DNA of 64,000 bases from Candidatus Ruminimicrobiellum bubulum (GCA_017651625.1 JAGCCP010000039.1:1-64000), one strand, 5' to 3'. Shown: positions 18,477-28,883, counted from the first letter of the stretch. Notes: a model not told the origin generated them from the letters alone. Made by a program: numbers and translations.

Positions 18477-19229
18477 TTATTTAGAAAATTTTACCAATGC
18501 TTCAAAAGAATCAGCTTTTAAACTTGCTCCGCCTACCAATCCGCCATCAATATCTTCTTTTTTCATAAGTTCACTTACGTTTTCCGGTTTTACTGAACCG
18601 CCATAAAGAATTCTTATTTTATCTGCTGCACAGCAATACATTTCTCCGTAAACTTTTCTTATAAAAGCATGAACTTCTTGCGCTTGATCGGGAGTTGCTG
18701 TTTTTCCTGTTCCTATTGCCCAAACAGGTTCGTAAGCTATAACGATTTTTTCAGCTTCTTCTTTTGTTAAACCTTTTAAACCTTCTCTTACTTGAGCTTC
18801 GATAACTTTAAATGTTACATCTGATTCTCTTTCTTGTAATGTTTCACCTACACAAACTACAGGTATTAAACCGATAGCAAGTGCTGCTTTAACTTTTTTA
18901 TTTACTGTTTCGTTTGTTTCGCCGAAGTATTGTCTTCTTTCGGAATGACCGATTATAACATAAGAACATCCTGCATCTACCAACATGTTAGGAGCGATTT
19001 CTCCTGTAAAAGCACCTTTAGCTTCCCAAAATATATCTTGTGCACCTATATTTATATTTGTTCCTTTAGCTTCGTTTGCCAAAGCTGAAATTGCAGTAAA
19101 TGTAGGGCAAATTAAAACATCAACATCTTTAACATCTGCAATTTTACCTTTTAATTCACTTACCATAGCAACTGCTTCAGGTATAGTTTTGTTCATTTTC
19201 CAGTTTCCTGCCATCAACGGTTTTCTCAT
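18477..19229 (-). CDS. tpiA: Triosephosphate isomerase
   Basis: A 250-residue TIM barrel. GNWKMNKT (catalytic Lys near 11), IIGHSERR (catalytic His near 95), IAYEPVWAIGTG (catalytic Glu near 166) and ILYGGSVKPENV are complete. It interconverts glyceraldehyde-3-phosphate, the product of DeoC and transketolase, with dihydroxyacetone phosphate. An AAAGGAG site precedes the ATG. It heads the tpiA-pduL-rpiB unit. Confidence 0.97.
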   Translation of the reverse strand: MRKPLMAGNWKMNKTIPEAVAMVSELKGKIADVKDVDVLICPTFTAISALANEAKGTNINIGAQDIFWEAKGAFTGEIAPNMLVDAGCSYVIIGHSERRQYFGETNETVNKKVKAALAIGLIPVVCVGETLQERESDVTFKVIEAQVREGLKGLTKEEAEKIVIAYEPVWAIGTGKTATPDQAQEVHAFIRKVYGEMYCCAADKIRILYGGSVKPENVSELMKKEDIDGGLVGGASLKADSFEALVKFSK

Positions 19230-19299
19230 AATTAAATCTCCTTTTAATATAATTTAATAAATATTTTTATAACAACATGATTTATATTATAAAAAATTT

Positions 19300-21036
19300 T
19301 TATTCATCTTTATTATTATCTTCGTTATAATACGAATAATTTTTATAATATCCATATTTGCTGTATGTAATGCCTTTCGGTTCGTATTGAGATATAACAC
19401 CACCTACGATTTTTATTCCCACATTTTTCATCTTTTCCAGTGCAGCTTCAGCTAATTTTGAGTTTGTACTTCCATACTTTACAACAAAAATAGCTTTATT
19501 AATATACTTTCCCCATAACAAAGTATCACTTACCGGCAAAACCGCAGGACAATCAACAATAACACAATCAAAATGTTCAACCGCCCATTTTACAAATGCT
19601 TCGAGTAATGGTGTATTTAACAATTCCGATGGATTCGGAGGCCTTGTACCGGAAGTCATAACATACAAATTTTCTACAGATGTCTGTTGAACATTATATT
19701 CAAAACTTGATATTTTTTTGTCTTCCTGCCAAATATTGGTTAAACCTTTTTCGTTTGAAACTTTAAATACCTTATGAAGTCTGGATCTTCTCAAATCACC
19801 ATCTATAAGCAAAACTTTCTTTTGAGTTTGAGCAAAGGCCACCGCCAAATTTACCGACAAGTGACTTTTTCCTTCACTTTGCAAAGAACTTGCAATCAAG
19901 ATAGGGGCTTTTCTATCATCAGATAAAGCAAAACCTAACATTGTTCTTATATTTCTTATTTGTTCTGCCAACAAAAAATTCCCTTCTTTTAACATTATTT
20001 CATACTCATTCTGTAATTTCTTTATTTTATTAACGGGAATAAAACCTAAGAACGAGATTTTTAATTTATCTTGTAAATCGTCAGATGTTTTTATTGTTTT
20101 ATCTAAAAATTCAACAATAAATATAAACAGTATTCCTAAAATACAACCCACACAAAATCCTATTAACAAATTCAACATTTTATTCGGTTTATAAGGATTG
20201 TCCGGAACAAGTGCTTCATCAACTATTCTTATGTTGTTTCCGGAAAACTGTCCGGAAAGTTCAATTTTTATACTTTGGATAAGTCTTTTTGTTTCAACAT
20301 CTATTTTTTCTCTTATTGCTTGTAATTGATTTTGAACAGCTATAACTTCAGGATGATTTACTGTATATCTTGCATTTAACTGGACATATTGTTTATACAA
20401 TGCTATCTCTTGGTTTTTAAGATTTTTTATAAAATCACTGTTTACTACCTGTGGCATAGAATTCAATAATTCTTGCTGTTTTGAACTCCTTTCCGTTGCA
20501 TCAAGAGCAGCAATAACATCTTGTGCTATAGAAACTCTATTGCTTACATTGTCTTCTACAAAAGTCTTCGCTATTGTGTTAGCAATCTTTGCACACAAAG
20601 TCTTATCATAAGATTCAACTTCAAGATTTAATAAACGACTTCTCGTTATAGGAATGATTTTTATATGCTTTCTTAATTTTGCCCAACCGTTAGGTTGTTT
20701 GAATTCCGGTATTTCCGACAAATTCATATTTTTATAAACTTTCTCGAGTAGTGTTCTCGATTCCAACAGTTTATACTGTGTTCTGTAGTAGTCTTCATCA
20801 CTTGCCCATGACCCGAAAGAAGAAGTTTCTATTTTACCGGAATCTTCCCTATCTATCATCATAAGAGCGGAAGCTTTATATTTCGGTTGCATCAACATAT
20901 TTACTACAACAGCTGCCACAACACATATAATAACAACACCTATTAACAGCCATATTCTTTTTAATATTACCGATATGTAAAATGTAAAATCTATTTCAGC
21001 ATTATTGTTAGTATCATTTACAAAATTCTCGTTCAT
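19300..21036 (-). CDS. Wzc-like polysaccharide co-polymerase / BY-kinase
   Basis: A 578-residue inner-membrane protein for capsule or exopolysaccharide assembly. A Wzz domain lies between TM1 (about 27-48) and TM2 (about 290-312). The cytoplasmic bacterial tyrosine kinase part has Walker A SLQSEGKSHLS (about 387), Walker A' LLIDGDLRRS (about 413) and Walker B CVIVDCPAV (about 500). The C-terminus is a Tyr cluster (SKYGYYKNYSYY), the usual autophosphorylation site. It lies 8 bp after the Wza-like gene. No glycosyltransferases, Wzx or Wzy lie nearby. Confidence 0.93.
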   Translation of the reverse strand: MNENFVNDTNNNAEIDFTFYISVILKRIWLLIGVVIICVVAAVVVNMLMQPKYKASALMMIDREDSGKIETSSFGSWASDEDYYRTQYKLLESRTLLEKVYKNMNLSEIPEFKQPNGWAKLRKHIKIIPITRSRLLNLEVESYDKTLCAKIANTIAKTFVEDNVSNRVSIAQDVIAALDATERSSKQQELLNSMPQVVNSDFIKNLKNQEIALYKQYVQLNARYTVNHPEVIAVQNQLQAIREKIDVETKRLIQSIKIELSGQFSGNNIRIVDEALVPDNPYKPNKMLNLLIGFCVGCILGILFIFIVEFLDKTIKTSDDLQDKLKISFLGFIPVNKIKKLQNEYEIMLKEGNFLLAEQIRNIRTMLGFALSDDRKAPILIASSLQSEGKSHLSVNLAVAFAQTQKKVLLIDGDLRRSRLHKVFKVSNEKGLTNIWQEDKKISSFEYNVQQTSVENLYVMTSGTRPPNPSELLNTPLLEAFVKWAVEHFDCVIVDCPAVLPVSDTLLWGKYINKAIFVVKYGSTNSKLAEAALEKMKNVGIKIVGGVISQYEPKGITYSKYGYYKNYSYYNEDNNKDE

Positions 21037-21044
21037 TATTTCCT

Positions 21045-21719
21045 CTAAAACATACTTTGCGGAACAAAAACGACATCTCCGGGTATTAGCTCGATATCAA
21101 GAGATTTATTTCCTTGTTTTGTTATTGCATTAACATCGACATCTATACTTTTTTGCTTCCCGTTTTCCATTCTTAAAACTTTTATTTTTGAAGTATTTGC
21201 AATATCGGTAAATCCGCCTACAGATGTAATTGCTTCAAGAACTGTTATAGTTTTTTCGGGTGGAATAGATATTTCCGAAGGTTTCTTTACTTGCCCCAAA
21301 ACATAAACCCTTTTATTTGAATATTCTTTTATCAACATTGAAACCTGCGGACTTTTTATATAATACTTTAATTTTTCTGCAAGTTGTTCTTCAGCATCAC
21401 TTACGCAATAACCACCTATTTTAACATTACCTATCAAAGGGTATGTAACAGTTCCGTTGGAAGATATTCTAAGAACTCTATCCATGTTAGGTTCCATAAA
21501 AACCTTTATTTCGACAAGATCTCCCGACTGCAATATATAGTTTTTCGATTGTTGCACATTCGAAATATCATTCAACATCTGATCTTGAATACTATCGGTT
21601 TCATCACTTGTACTACCGATACTATTATCTTCACCCGTAACGGCAACACCTTTTGTTGAGGCACATGATACTAAACAAAAAGAAACAAAACATAATAAAA
21701 ATAAAATATAATTTTTCAT
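21045..21719 (-). CDS. Wza-like polysaccharide export outer-membrane lipoprotein
   Basis: About 224 residues. A lipoprotein signal ends in LVSC (Cys 19), followed by a polysaccharide-export domain (YILQSGDLVEIKVF) and a SLBB domain (RVYVLGQVKKPSEI, LEAITSVGGF). It would form the outer-membrane channel for the polysaccharide driven by the Wzc-like partner. The ATG at 21719 is preferred because it gives a normal signal peptide; a TTG at 21737 in the same frame adds six residues and has no clear Shine-Dalgarno. Confidence 0.9.
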   Translation of the reverse strand: MKNYILFLLCFVSFCLVSCASTKGVAVTGEDNSIGSTSDETDSIQDQMLNDISNVQQSKNYILQSGDLVEIKVFMEPNMDRVLRISSNGTVTYPLIGNVKIGGYCVSDAEEQLAEKLKYYIKSPQVSMLIKEYSNKRVYVLGQVKKPSEISIPPEKTITVLEAITSVGGFTDIANTSKIKVLRMENGKQKSIDVDVNAITKQGNKSLDIELIPGDVVFVPQSMF

Positions 21720-21748
21720 AATCTTAGTATTATACAAAAAAAGAAAAG

Positions 21749-22255
21749 TTATTTCACTAATATTTTTTGTTGTTGAGATTCACCTGTTTTAACTTCACTT
21801 CCGAACAGTTCATAAAAACTTACATTCGGTATACCGAAAGCACCATCAACAGATCCGATATAAACTTTTTCCAAGAAACAATCAACGTTATTTATTTTTA
21901 TAACGGCCTTGGCAACACCATCATATAAATCGATAATCATAGGTTTATCTTTGGCAGCTTTTAATACAAAATCAAAATTTTGTCTTTCGGTATTATATTT
22001 AACCTTAAAGCCATAAGCTTTTTTATCAAATGCACTTAATTCTTCTCTTTCTCCGTTTTTATATGCATACAATAACCAATAAGAATCTACAGGATTTTCT
22101 TTTTTTATCGTTCCGTCATCATTTAAAACAGCATCATAACTAACAACATTTGCATTTTTGCTTCTTTCTATCACAAACAAATTACTTGTTTTATCGGCAT
22201 ATACGTTTATACCAAACATTAAAAACATTATTACAAACAAAATTGCTTTTTTCAT
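21749..22255 (-). CDS. Secreted DUF4833-like protein
   Basis: About 168 residues with a signal peptide (MKKAILFVIMFLMFGINVYA). NLFVIERSKNANVVSYD and ENPVDSYWLLYAYKNGEREELSAF resemble the DUF4833 family, a periplasmic beta-rich domain of unknown role. The inner ATG at 22255 is chosen because GGAG lies six bases before it; the outer ATG at 22267 overlaps that site. It stands just upstream of wza. Confidence 0.75.
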   Translation of the reverse strand: MKKAILFVIMFLMFGINVYADKTSNLFVIERSKNANVVSYDAVLNDDGTIKKENPVDSYWLLYAYKNGEREELSAFDKKAYGFKVKYNTERQNFDFVLKAAKDKPMIIDLYDGVAKAVIKINNVDCFLEKVYIGSVDGAFGIPNVSFYELFGSEVKTGESQQQKILVK

Positions 22256-22315
22256 TTTAAACTCCATATAAAAAACATTGTTACTATTTAGACATATACT
22301 TATACAAAATTGTTA

Positions 22316-25138
22316 CTATCTGCACAAGTAAAAATACGGACATTTCTCACAATCTACATCATCATAAATTTCACTTTTAAACGGTTCGTCACTATTAATA
22401 TCGGCAATAATAACTTTGAGTTGTTTGAGCAATATATCAAAATCTATTTTACTGCCTTCCTTCAATAAAGGAATGGTCTCGGTCTTTTTTAAAGAATACA
22501 ACATCATATCTTTTACAGTTTTATCTTTAATGTTTTGTTCGTATAAATACTTATAAATTATCAATTGGAAAGATTTTATATTTTTCGATATTACCTGTCT
22601 GGAAAATTTTGTTTCATCTATAACAAAATCTCTGGCAGCAAGCGGTGCTTCCGCAGTACCCGTTTTATAATCTATAATACTTACTGTTCCGTCATCGTTT
22701 TCATCTATTCTATCCATTCTTGAAACCAAATTATATTTTACTTGATTTACTTCTATTTGAGAGTTAAAATCTTTTTCGGTATCCAACACTTTTTTAAATG
22801 GTCTTGCAATTTCTGCTATTCTAAAATCATTCAATTTCTTTTTAAGAAGTTTTCTTAATAAATACATTTTACCGGTTTTAGCATTTTTAAAATATTCATC
22901 TATTTTGTTATTCAACTCTTTATCATAAGAAGCTTCATCCAAACTCAACAACTCTTCTTTAGTTAAACCGCCGTGAAAAATTTTATTTAAAAAGTCGTGA
23001 ACACAATTCCCTATATTAATGCTTTCGTGATCATCATCATAATCTGTTTGTTCACCTAATTTCAACACATACTTATAATAAAATCTTAATTTACATTTCA
23101 TATAGGAATCTATACTTGTTGCCGAATAATTAAAATTCAACAAATATTTTTTTATCTCATCTGTTTTTGAAAATTCAGGTTTATTGTTAGGAAAAAGTTG
23201 TGCAGACAAAACAGCATTATTAACTGTTACCGAGCTTAAAAGTTTTGCTTCATATTGTTTTTTCCATACAAGTTCTTCTATAAATCTGCTTCTTATGTTA
23301 GCATTATCACAAGGATATATTAAAGAAACATTCTTTGCACCGGAAATTAGACTATAAAATTGATATTTTTGAATATCGATTTCTCTTTCGGAATAACCGA
23401 TATTCAACAAATTAATAACTTCTTTCGGAATAAGAGGATTTATATCCGTTACATTTGGTACCACGGAATCCGACATAGACACTATAAAGACATTTTTAAA
23501 CGAAAGTCCTCTTGCTTCCATAAAGCCCAAAACCTGTAACCCTTTTAAAGGACTTCCTACAAGATTTATGTTACCTGTAGATATAAGATTTTCAAATATT
23601 TTCAATAATTCTTTCGTACTAAAAATATTATTTGAACAAATAGAGTTTAAAAGTTGATTTGCGACATCATAAATCATGTTCATCGCACCTAAATTAAAAG
23701 AGTACGAATTTATCAAACTCTTTTGAGTTATAATATCGGCTATAGTATTTATGGCTTTTCCCAAAGCATACATTGTAGAAATATTTTCAAATTTATAGAA
23801 AAATATATCAAACAATTGCATAATGAGTTCTTTCACTCTTTCAGGGGAAACTTCTTGCCAATAAGAAGTTATTTTTCCGGAAATAGTTTCGTGTAGTATA
23901 TTATTATTTTGAATCTCGTCTAACGAAATAAACTGATACGATTTAAACAAAGCTTTTTTATTTGAAAAATCAAAATTGTTAATTATTTCATGAATTATAA
24001 TTCTCGTAATATCCGGCATACCGATAAATCTTATATTTTTAACGAGTGGATTTGATATTATTGAAATAAAATCCTTTACATAATATTTGTTATTTTCATC
24101 TCTGTTTAAATGCGTTTTAATTAAATCTTTCATTAAAGAAAATACCGTAGTTTTATTTGCAGGATATCCCACCGCAATATTAATATCTTTCATTACCGAA
24201 TAAAGTTCGCTTGTAACCGCCTGCAATATAGTATTATCCGGAACGATAACTACAGTATCTTTAAGTTCGTTTTGAGGAACTTTTTGTACTAAATTTTTAA
24301 CCAAACAAGCTTGAGAATATCCGTCGTAAGCGCTATAAAATTGAATATTATCCGTTAAACTATCTCTTACAGATTTAGAAACAGAATTAAAATCTTTATA
24401 AATTTTGTTTAAGTATTGCCAATTATTCTTGTTACCTCTTATGATAATGTCAAGCTTACCGACATTAAACAAAACTTTAAACATTTCATTTTCGGACTTA
24501 TTCAAATAATATGGATTAAACAATATTACCCTATCAAAATCTTTAAAATAAGTTTCTATGTTTTTTGCAGCATTGTAATAAGAATATGCTGTCGTCGTTT
24601 TGTTTAATATTTCTATTCTTTTATGAAATTCTTCCCTTATAAAAGATATATTCTTTAAAAGATCATTAATACTTTTAGGCACATCAAAACCGATATCAGC
24701 CTGCATTTGAATATTTAACAATTTATCGTTACTTATTTGTTCCAAATCCAACAGATTTATAAAATTCAATATTTCGTTTGCCCATTGAAAGAAAGATGAG
24801 TATGTATATTGATAAAAACTTGAACTTTTAAGATTGTTATGAATAATATCGTAAATTATATAACTGCTATCTATCTTTGATATTTTTTTCTTATTCTGTA
24901 AACCGGATATTGAACTTACAAGTTCTTCAAAAGTAAGAAATTTTGGTGGAATAAACGGCTTATTTATTTGTTTTGCCAATTCTCTCTTTATAAACAATGA
25001 TGGTCTTTTCGAAGTCATAATAACTGCAACTTTACCAAAATCATTTTCTGTACCGGTTAAATTAAACAAATATTTTGCCGTATATTCAACAATACTATCA
25101 TTTAAAGCAATATTAATTATCTTACTTTTGTTTTCCAT
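22316..25138 (-). CDS. addB: AddB-like helicase-nuclease subunit (PD-(D/E)XK exonuclease)
   Basis: A 940-residue partner of the downstream-acting AddA-like helicase in double-strand-break end processing. The N-terminal part is an inactivated helicase-like fold. The C-terminal nuclease has SIDSYMKCKLRFYYKY (about 690), VSIIDYKTG (about 843, catalytic Asp and Lys) and the terminal CEKCPYFYLC. The early Cys and the last three form the AddB-type 4Fe-4S clasp. Only 5 bp separate it from the AddA gene. Sequence drift is large, so the assignment rests on the clasp, nuclease motif and pairing. Confidence 0.85.
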   Translation of the reverse strand: MENKSKIINIALNDSIVEYTAKYLFNLTGTENDFGKVAVIMTSKRPSLFIKRELAKQINKPFIPPKFLTFEELVSSISGLQNKKKISKIDSSYIIYDIIHNNLKSSSFYQYTYSSFFQWANEILNFINLLDLEQISNDKLLNIQMQADIGFDVPKSINDLLKNISFIREEFHKRIEILNKTTTAYSYYNAAKNIETYFKDFDRVILFNPYYLNKSENEMFKVLFNVGKLDIIIRGNKNNWQYLNKIYKDFNSVSKSVRDSLTDNIQFYSAYDGYSQACLVKNLVQKVPQNELKDTVVIVPDNTILQAVTSELYSVMKDINIAVGYPANKTTVFSLMKDLIKTHLNRDENNKYYVKDFISIISNPLVKNIRFIGMPDITRIIIHEIINNFDFSNKKALFKSYQFISLDEIQNNNILHETISGKITSYWQEVSPERVKELIMQLFDIFFYKFENISTMYALGKAINTIADIITQKSLINSYSFNLGAMNMIYDVANQLLNSICSNNIFSTKELLKIFENLISTGNINLVGSPLKGLQVLGFMEARGLSFKNVFIVSMSDSVVPNVTDINPLIPKEVINLLNIGYSEREIDIQKYQFYSLISGAKNVSLIYPCDNANIRSRFIEELVWKKQYEAKLLSSVTVNNAVLSAQLFPNNKPEFSKTDEIKKYLLNFNYSATSIDSYMKCKLRFYYKYVLKLGEQTDYDDDHESINIGNCVHDFLNKIFHGGLTKEELLSLDEASYDKELNNKIDEYFKNAKTGKMYLLRKLLKKKLNDFRIAEIARPFKKVLDTEKDFNSQIEVNQVKYNLVSRMDRIDENDDGTVSIIDYKTGTAEAPLAARDFVIDETKFSRQVISKNIKSFQLIIYKYLYEQNIKDKTVKDMMLYSLKKTETIPLLKEGSKIDFDILLKQLKVIIADINSDEPFKSEIYDDVDCEKCPYFYLCR

Positions 25139-25143
25139 AAATT

Positions 25144-28100
25144 TTATTCTATACCTATATCCGCATTAAAAACACACAATTTTTCCTTTTCAATATCTAC
25201 GATACAACAACATACTTTTTTATCAGTATATATATCCTTCAATATCTCAATATAATTTTTCATTTGATTATTTATATATTCTTTATCGTATATTGAACTT
25301 TTGAAATCTACTATGCAGACTTCTTTTTGTTTTACTATTATTTTGTCCGTTCTTATGGTATTGCCAAATTTATCAACATACTCTTTTTCGTTGAAGACAA
25401 TATTTTTTTCGTCAAATAAATCCGCTATTTCTTTGTTTAATAACAAGCTTGAAAGTTTTTCTTTAAAACTTGTTAAATCTTGGTCCGGATATGCAAGTTG
25501 TGTACTTTCTATTGCTTTTTCAATTTTATTTTTTAAATTTTTAGAATTAAAAGTTTGTATTTGAGATAAAGCATAATGAATTATTTTCCCGTTTAATAAA
25601 ATATCTTTATGCTTTTTTCCGTAAATTTCTATGGAACTATCGTTTATTATATCTACAATATCCTGAAGTTTTGTAGGTATTATTTCAGTATTTTTTATAA
25701 GTTCTTCATCTTCGTTAGATGATTTTGAATTTGTTTTTTCTTTAACACCGAAATTTCTGTTGTTTTCGTCTATAAAAATTTCAATATAACTTTTTTTATT
25801 TCCTGTTTTTGTTTTTTTGTGAGTCATAAGAGCATAAAATTCACATACTGCTCTTGTAGTTGAAACATACAAACCGTTCAATTCGTCAGATATATTTTTA
25901 AAATATTTCTCATAGTAAATATCTTTTAATTCTTGCGAATAATTCGCCATCTCCTGATTTATTGCCAAGAAAGATATTTCTTCTTTTTTTTCTATAGTAA
26001 ATATATTATCCCCATCCGGTGATTCTATATAGAAATAAGGCATTATTACAACATTATATTCAAGACCTTTTGATTTATGAATTGTAGTAATTTTTATTGC
26101 ATTTGATGATGCTACTTTTATAAAAAACTTTTCATTTTTTTCATTATTTTTAAAGTCATTAAAAAAGTCTATAAAATTTTGTAAACCCTGATTATCTTTC
26201 TCAAAATCACAAACTATTTCCAAAAATCTATAAATTACATTTGTATATTCCTCAAAATTTTCTATTACCTTATATTTTGAAATTAAAGAAACAACCATTT
26301 CGTAAACGGCGACAAAACCAACCCTATTAAAAAACTCTTCAATATAATCTTGCCATACTTTAGGATATGCTTTTCTGAATTTGATATAAAGATTAATATT
26401 GTTTGATGTTTCAAGAGAATTTTCGGTTATAAATTTAAACATATCTTCTTTCTTCAAACCTGTTACTTGTAAAAACATATTGCTTGTAATAAAAGAAACA
26501 AAAGATACATTATCCGTAGGCATATTAAAAAATTGTAACGAGCTGAACAATTCTTTTATTATTTGTGAATTTAAAATATTTAATGTTTGAAAGGATTCTA
26601 TGTCTATTCCTTTTTCTAACAACCATTTACCTATTCTTTTTATTTCTTCATTTTTTCTGCAAATTATCGTTATATCTTTATTTGAAAATCTTTTTAGAAC
26701 ATCATCTATTATTTCATATAAATACTGTTTTACTAACTCATCAAAATCGTCATCTTCACTATATTCCTTATACGATATTTCTACATAACCGGATTCTTTT
26801 CTGTTACATTTCTGTTTGGAATCTTTAAAAACTTCTATTATACCTTCACAATATTTTTCTATATTTCCTAAATCCTTATTATCACCTACATAGTTCAATA
26901 GTTTAGCTATATTATCTTGCGAATATATTTTATTATTAAAATCTACTATTGCTTTACAACTTCTGTAGTTTGTATCAAGTACGGTAAGCTTTGGTTCATA
27001 ATTATAAAACTCTTTTCTCGGAACATCAAAAATTTTATAATCTCCTCCTCTAAAACCGTAAATTGCTTGTTTTTTATCACCGACATAAAAGAATGATCCG
27101 CCCTTTGAAAGGTTTTCTTCAACTATAAATTTTAGTGTTTGCCATTGAATTTGGTTTGTATCTTGAAATTCATCTATAAGGAAGTCAGTAAAATTATTGG
27201 ATAAACTTAAATATATTTCAGGAGCTAAATTCTGTTCATAAAAAACTTTTGACACCTGTTTATTTATATCCTGCAAAAACATTACGGAATCTAACTTTGC
27301 TCTTATTTCAAACTCTTTTAAAATATTATCAAACATTTTTATGTAATTATCATAGAAGTGTTTTGCTTTAAATTCCATAAATGCTTGAATAACGGCTTTG
27401 CCTTTAACAAAAACTTCTTCCAATTTAGCACTATGTTGTTCAGGTGAAAGTTTTGTTGAATAAGGGACTTCAGCTTTTGCAAAAAAAGAAGTTATTCTAC
27501 CATCGAACAGAGACTTTTTCCCTGAAACAATATCACTTGCATAATTTTGAAGTTTTATTTTACCACCTATAAATTTTGGTATATCTTCTATTTCCAAAAC
27601 CTTTTCACAAATTTTTATAAACTCAGAGTTTAATTTAGACAATTCTTCGGAATATTTTACTTTCTTTTTTATTTCTACTATTTTTTTTGTTATTTCTTTT
27701 TTATATAGTTTTTTGAATGTTCTGGAAATGTTACCTCTAATATTCCAAGACGAAGTAGTGTCTATGGTATACTGTTCAAAAAAAGAATCCAACACTGCTT
27801 TTACCTTATCATCACTAAAAGATTTATCCAAAAAAACATCTATTGAATAATCGATATAATCTTCGTAAGAGTCTAAAATCTTATAATTCGGAGATACCCC
27901 CAATTTTAACGCACATGCTTTTATAATTAAATTTATGAAACTATCTATTGTTCTTACATTAAAATGGTCGAAATTATTTATTATGTTATTTACAACAATA
28001 TTGGCATTTGAAGGAATTTTTATTTTAGGAAGATTTACTGCTGTCAAAACATCTTTTACGTCTTGTCCTAAAGATATTTTTTTCAAATATTTTATTATTC

Positions 28101-28278
28101 TTTCTTTCATCTCGATAGTTGCTTTATTCGTAAAAGTTAACGCAAGAATATTGTTCAAAGGAGGCTTTGTTGTAGATGAATCGAAATTAAGCAATAAAGA
28201 AATGTATCTTTTTGCTAAATTGTGGGTTTTCCCGGAACCAGCAGATGCTTCTAATACAACGAATTTACTTGTATCCAT
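25144..28278 (-). CDS. addA: AddA/RecB-like UvrD-family helicase-nuclease
   Basis: A 1044-residue SF1A helicase. Walker A is EASAGSGKTHNLA (about 9), Walker B FLIDEFQDTNQIQW (about 377), motif III GDKKQAIYGFRGGD (about 403), motif IV LDTNYRS and motif V TTIHKSKGLEYNVV (about 745). A C-terminal RecB-type nuclease motif (CIVDFKSS, about 993) is present. With the AddB-like product it would resect broken DNA ends. It begins 12 bp after smpB, with a weak ribosome binding site. Confidence 0.9.
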   Translation of the reverse strand: MDTSKFVVLEASAGSGKTHNLAKRYISLLLNFDSSTTKPPLNNILALTFTNKATIEMKERIIKYLKKISLGQDVKDVLTAVNLPKIKIPSNANIVVNNIINNFDHFNVRTIDSFINLIIKACALKLGVSPNYKILDSYEDYIDYSIDVFLDKSFSDDKVKAVLDSFFEQYTIDTTSSWNIRGNISRTFKKLYKKEITKKIVEIKKKVKYSEELSKLNSEFIKICEKVLEIEDIPKFIGGKIKLQNYASDIVSGKKSLFDGRITSFFAKAEVPYSTKLSPEQHSAKLEEVFVKGKAVIQAFMEFKAKHFYDNYIKMFDNILKEFEIRAKLDSVMFLQDINKQVSKVFYEQNLAPEIYLSLSNNFTDFLIDEFQDTNQIQWQTLKFIVEENLSKGGSFFYVGDKKQAIYGFRGGDYKIFDVPRKEFYNYEPKLTVLDTNYRSCKAIVDFNNKIYSQDNIAKLLNYVGDNKDLGNIEKYCEGIIEVFKDSKQKCNRKESGYVEISYKEYSEDDDFDELVKQYLYEIIDDVLKRFSNKDITIICRKNEEIKRIGKWLLEKGIDIESFQTLNILNSQIIKELFSSLQFFNMPTDNVSFVSFITSNMFLQVTGLKKEDMFKFITENSLETSNNINLYIKFRKAYPKVWQDYIEEFFNRVGFVAVYEMVVSLISKYKVIENFEEYTNVIYRFLEIVCDFEKDNQGLQNFIDFFNDFKNNEKNEKFFIKVASSNAIKITTIHKSKGLEYNVVIMPYFYIESPDGDNIFTIEKKEEISFLAINQEMANYSQELKDIYYEKYFKNISDELNGLYVSTTRAVCEFYALMTHKKTKTGNKKSYIEIFIDENNRNFGVKEKTNSKSSNEDEELIKNTEIIPTKLQDIVDIINDSSIEIYGKKHKDILLNGKIIHYALSQIQTFNSKNLKNKIEKAIESTQLAYPDQDLTSFKEKLSSLLLNKEIADLFDEKNIVFNEKEYVDKFGNTIRTDKIIVKQKEVCIVDFKSSIYDKEYINNQMKNYIEILKDIYTDKKVCCCIVDIEKEKLCVFNADIGIE

Positions 28279-28290
28279 TTTTATTTTGAA

Positions 28291-28773
28291 TTAATATTTA
28301 TTTGAACTTTTCAGACTTTTTTGAATTTCTCGGTCTATATCTTTTTTCTTTAATAAGTCCCTTTTATCGTAGGTAGTTTTTCCTTTTGCAAGGCCTATAA
28401 GAGCCTTTATTTTACCGTATTTTGAAACATAAATTTCTAATGGAACAACGGTTAATCCTTTTTCTTTTGATTTTGAAAACAGTTTATTTATTTCTTGTTT
28501 ATGTAACAATAATTTTCTGTTTCTTTTAGCATCGTAATCACCGATATGTGTTGAAATTTGTGTATATGGTGCTATATAAACATTTTCCAAGAAAGCTTCA
28601 CTGTTATTAAATCTTACAATAGAATCTACTAAACTTGCGTTATGTAATCTTAAAGATTTCACTTCATATCCGGACAATACGATACCTGCTTCATATTCTT
28701 CCAAAATATGATAGTTATGATATGCTTTTTTATTTGTAACTAAAACCTTTTTTTCGGTATTTTTCTTTGCCAT
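28291..28773 (-). CDS. smpB: SsrA-binding protein SmpB
   Basis: About 160 residues, the tmRNA partner in ribosome rescue. NKKAYHNYHILEEYEAGIVLSGYEVKSLR, GDYDAKRNRKLLLHK and the basic tail with GLAKGKTTYDKR are diagnostic. The ATG at 28773 (MAKKNTEKK) matches the family start; a reading extending 20 residues upstream through a hydrophobic stretch is unlikely. The ssrA gene was not found here. Confidence 0.94.
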   Translation of the reverse strand: MAKKNTEKKVLVTNKKAYHNYHILEEYEAGIVLSGYEVKSLRLHNASLVDSIVRFNNSEAFLENVYIAPYTQISTHIGDYDAKRNRKLLLHKQEINKLFSKSKEKGLTVVPLEIYVSKYGKIKALIGLAKGKTTYDKRDLLKKKDIDREIQKSLKSSNKY

Positions 28774-28826
28774 AATATTATCAACTATTTTACCAAAAAT
28801 ATAATAAAAAAGTATATATATGTATG

Positions 28827-28855
28827 TTGACAAAAAAGGTTAAATCTTTTAAAAT
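28827..28855 (+). promoter_or_regulatory. Sigma-70-like promoter for tRNA-Arg
   Basis: Perfect -35 TTGACA, 17-bp spacer and -10 TAAAAT. Transcription would start near 28862, about 22 nt before the tRNA. The reverse strand of the -35 reads TTGTCA, so a divergent smpB promoter may overlap it. Confidence 0.75.
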
Positions 28856-28883
28856 CTTTAAATCAAGTTATTAAATACAAAAT

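Noticed and set aside
21729-21734. TATAAT as promoter of the Wza-like gene
   Set aside because: The -35 region is poor and the box lies about 10 nt before the chosen ATG, leaving almost no leader.
28774-28833. Longer SmpB with a hydrophobic N-terminus
   Set aside because: No SmpB has such an extension and the ATG at 28773 matches the family start.
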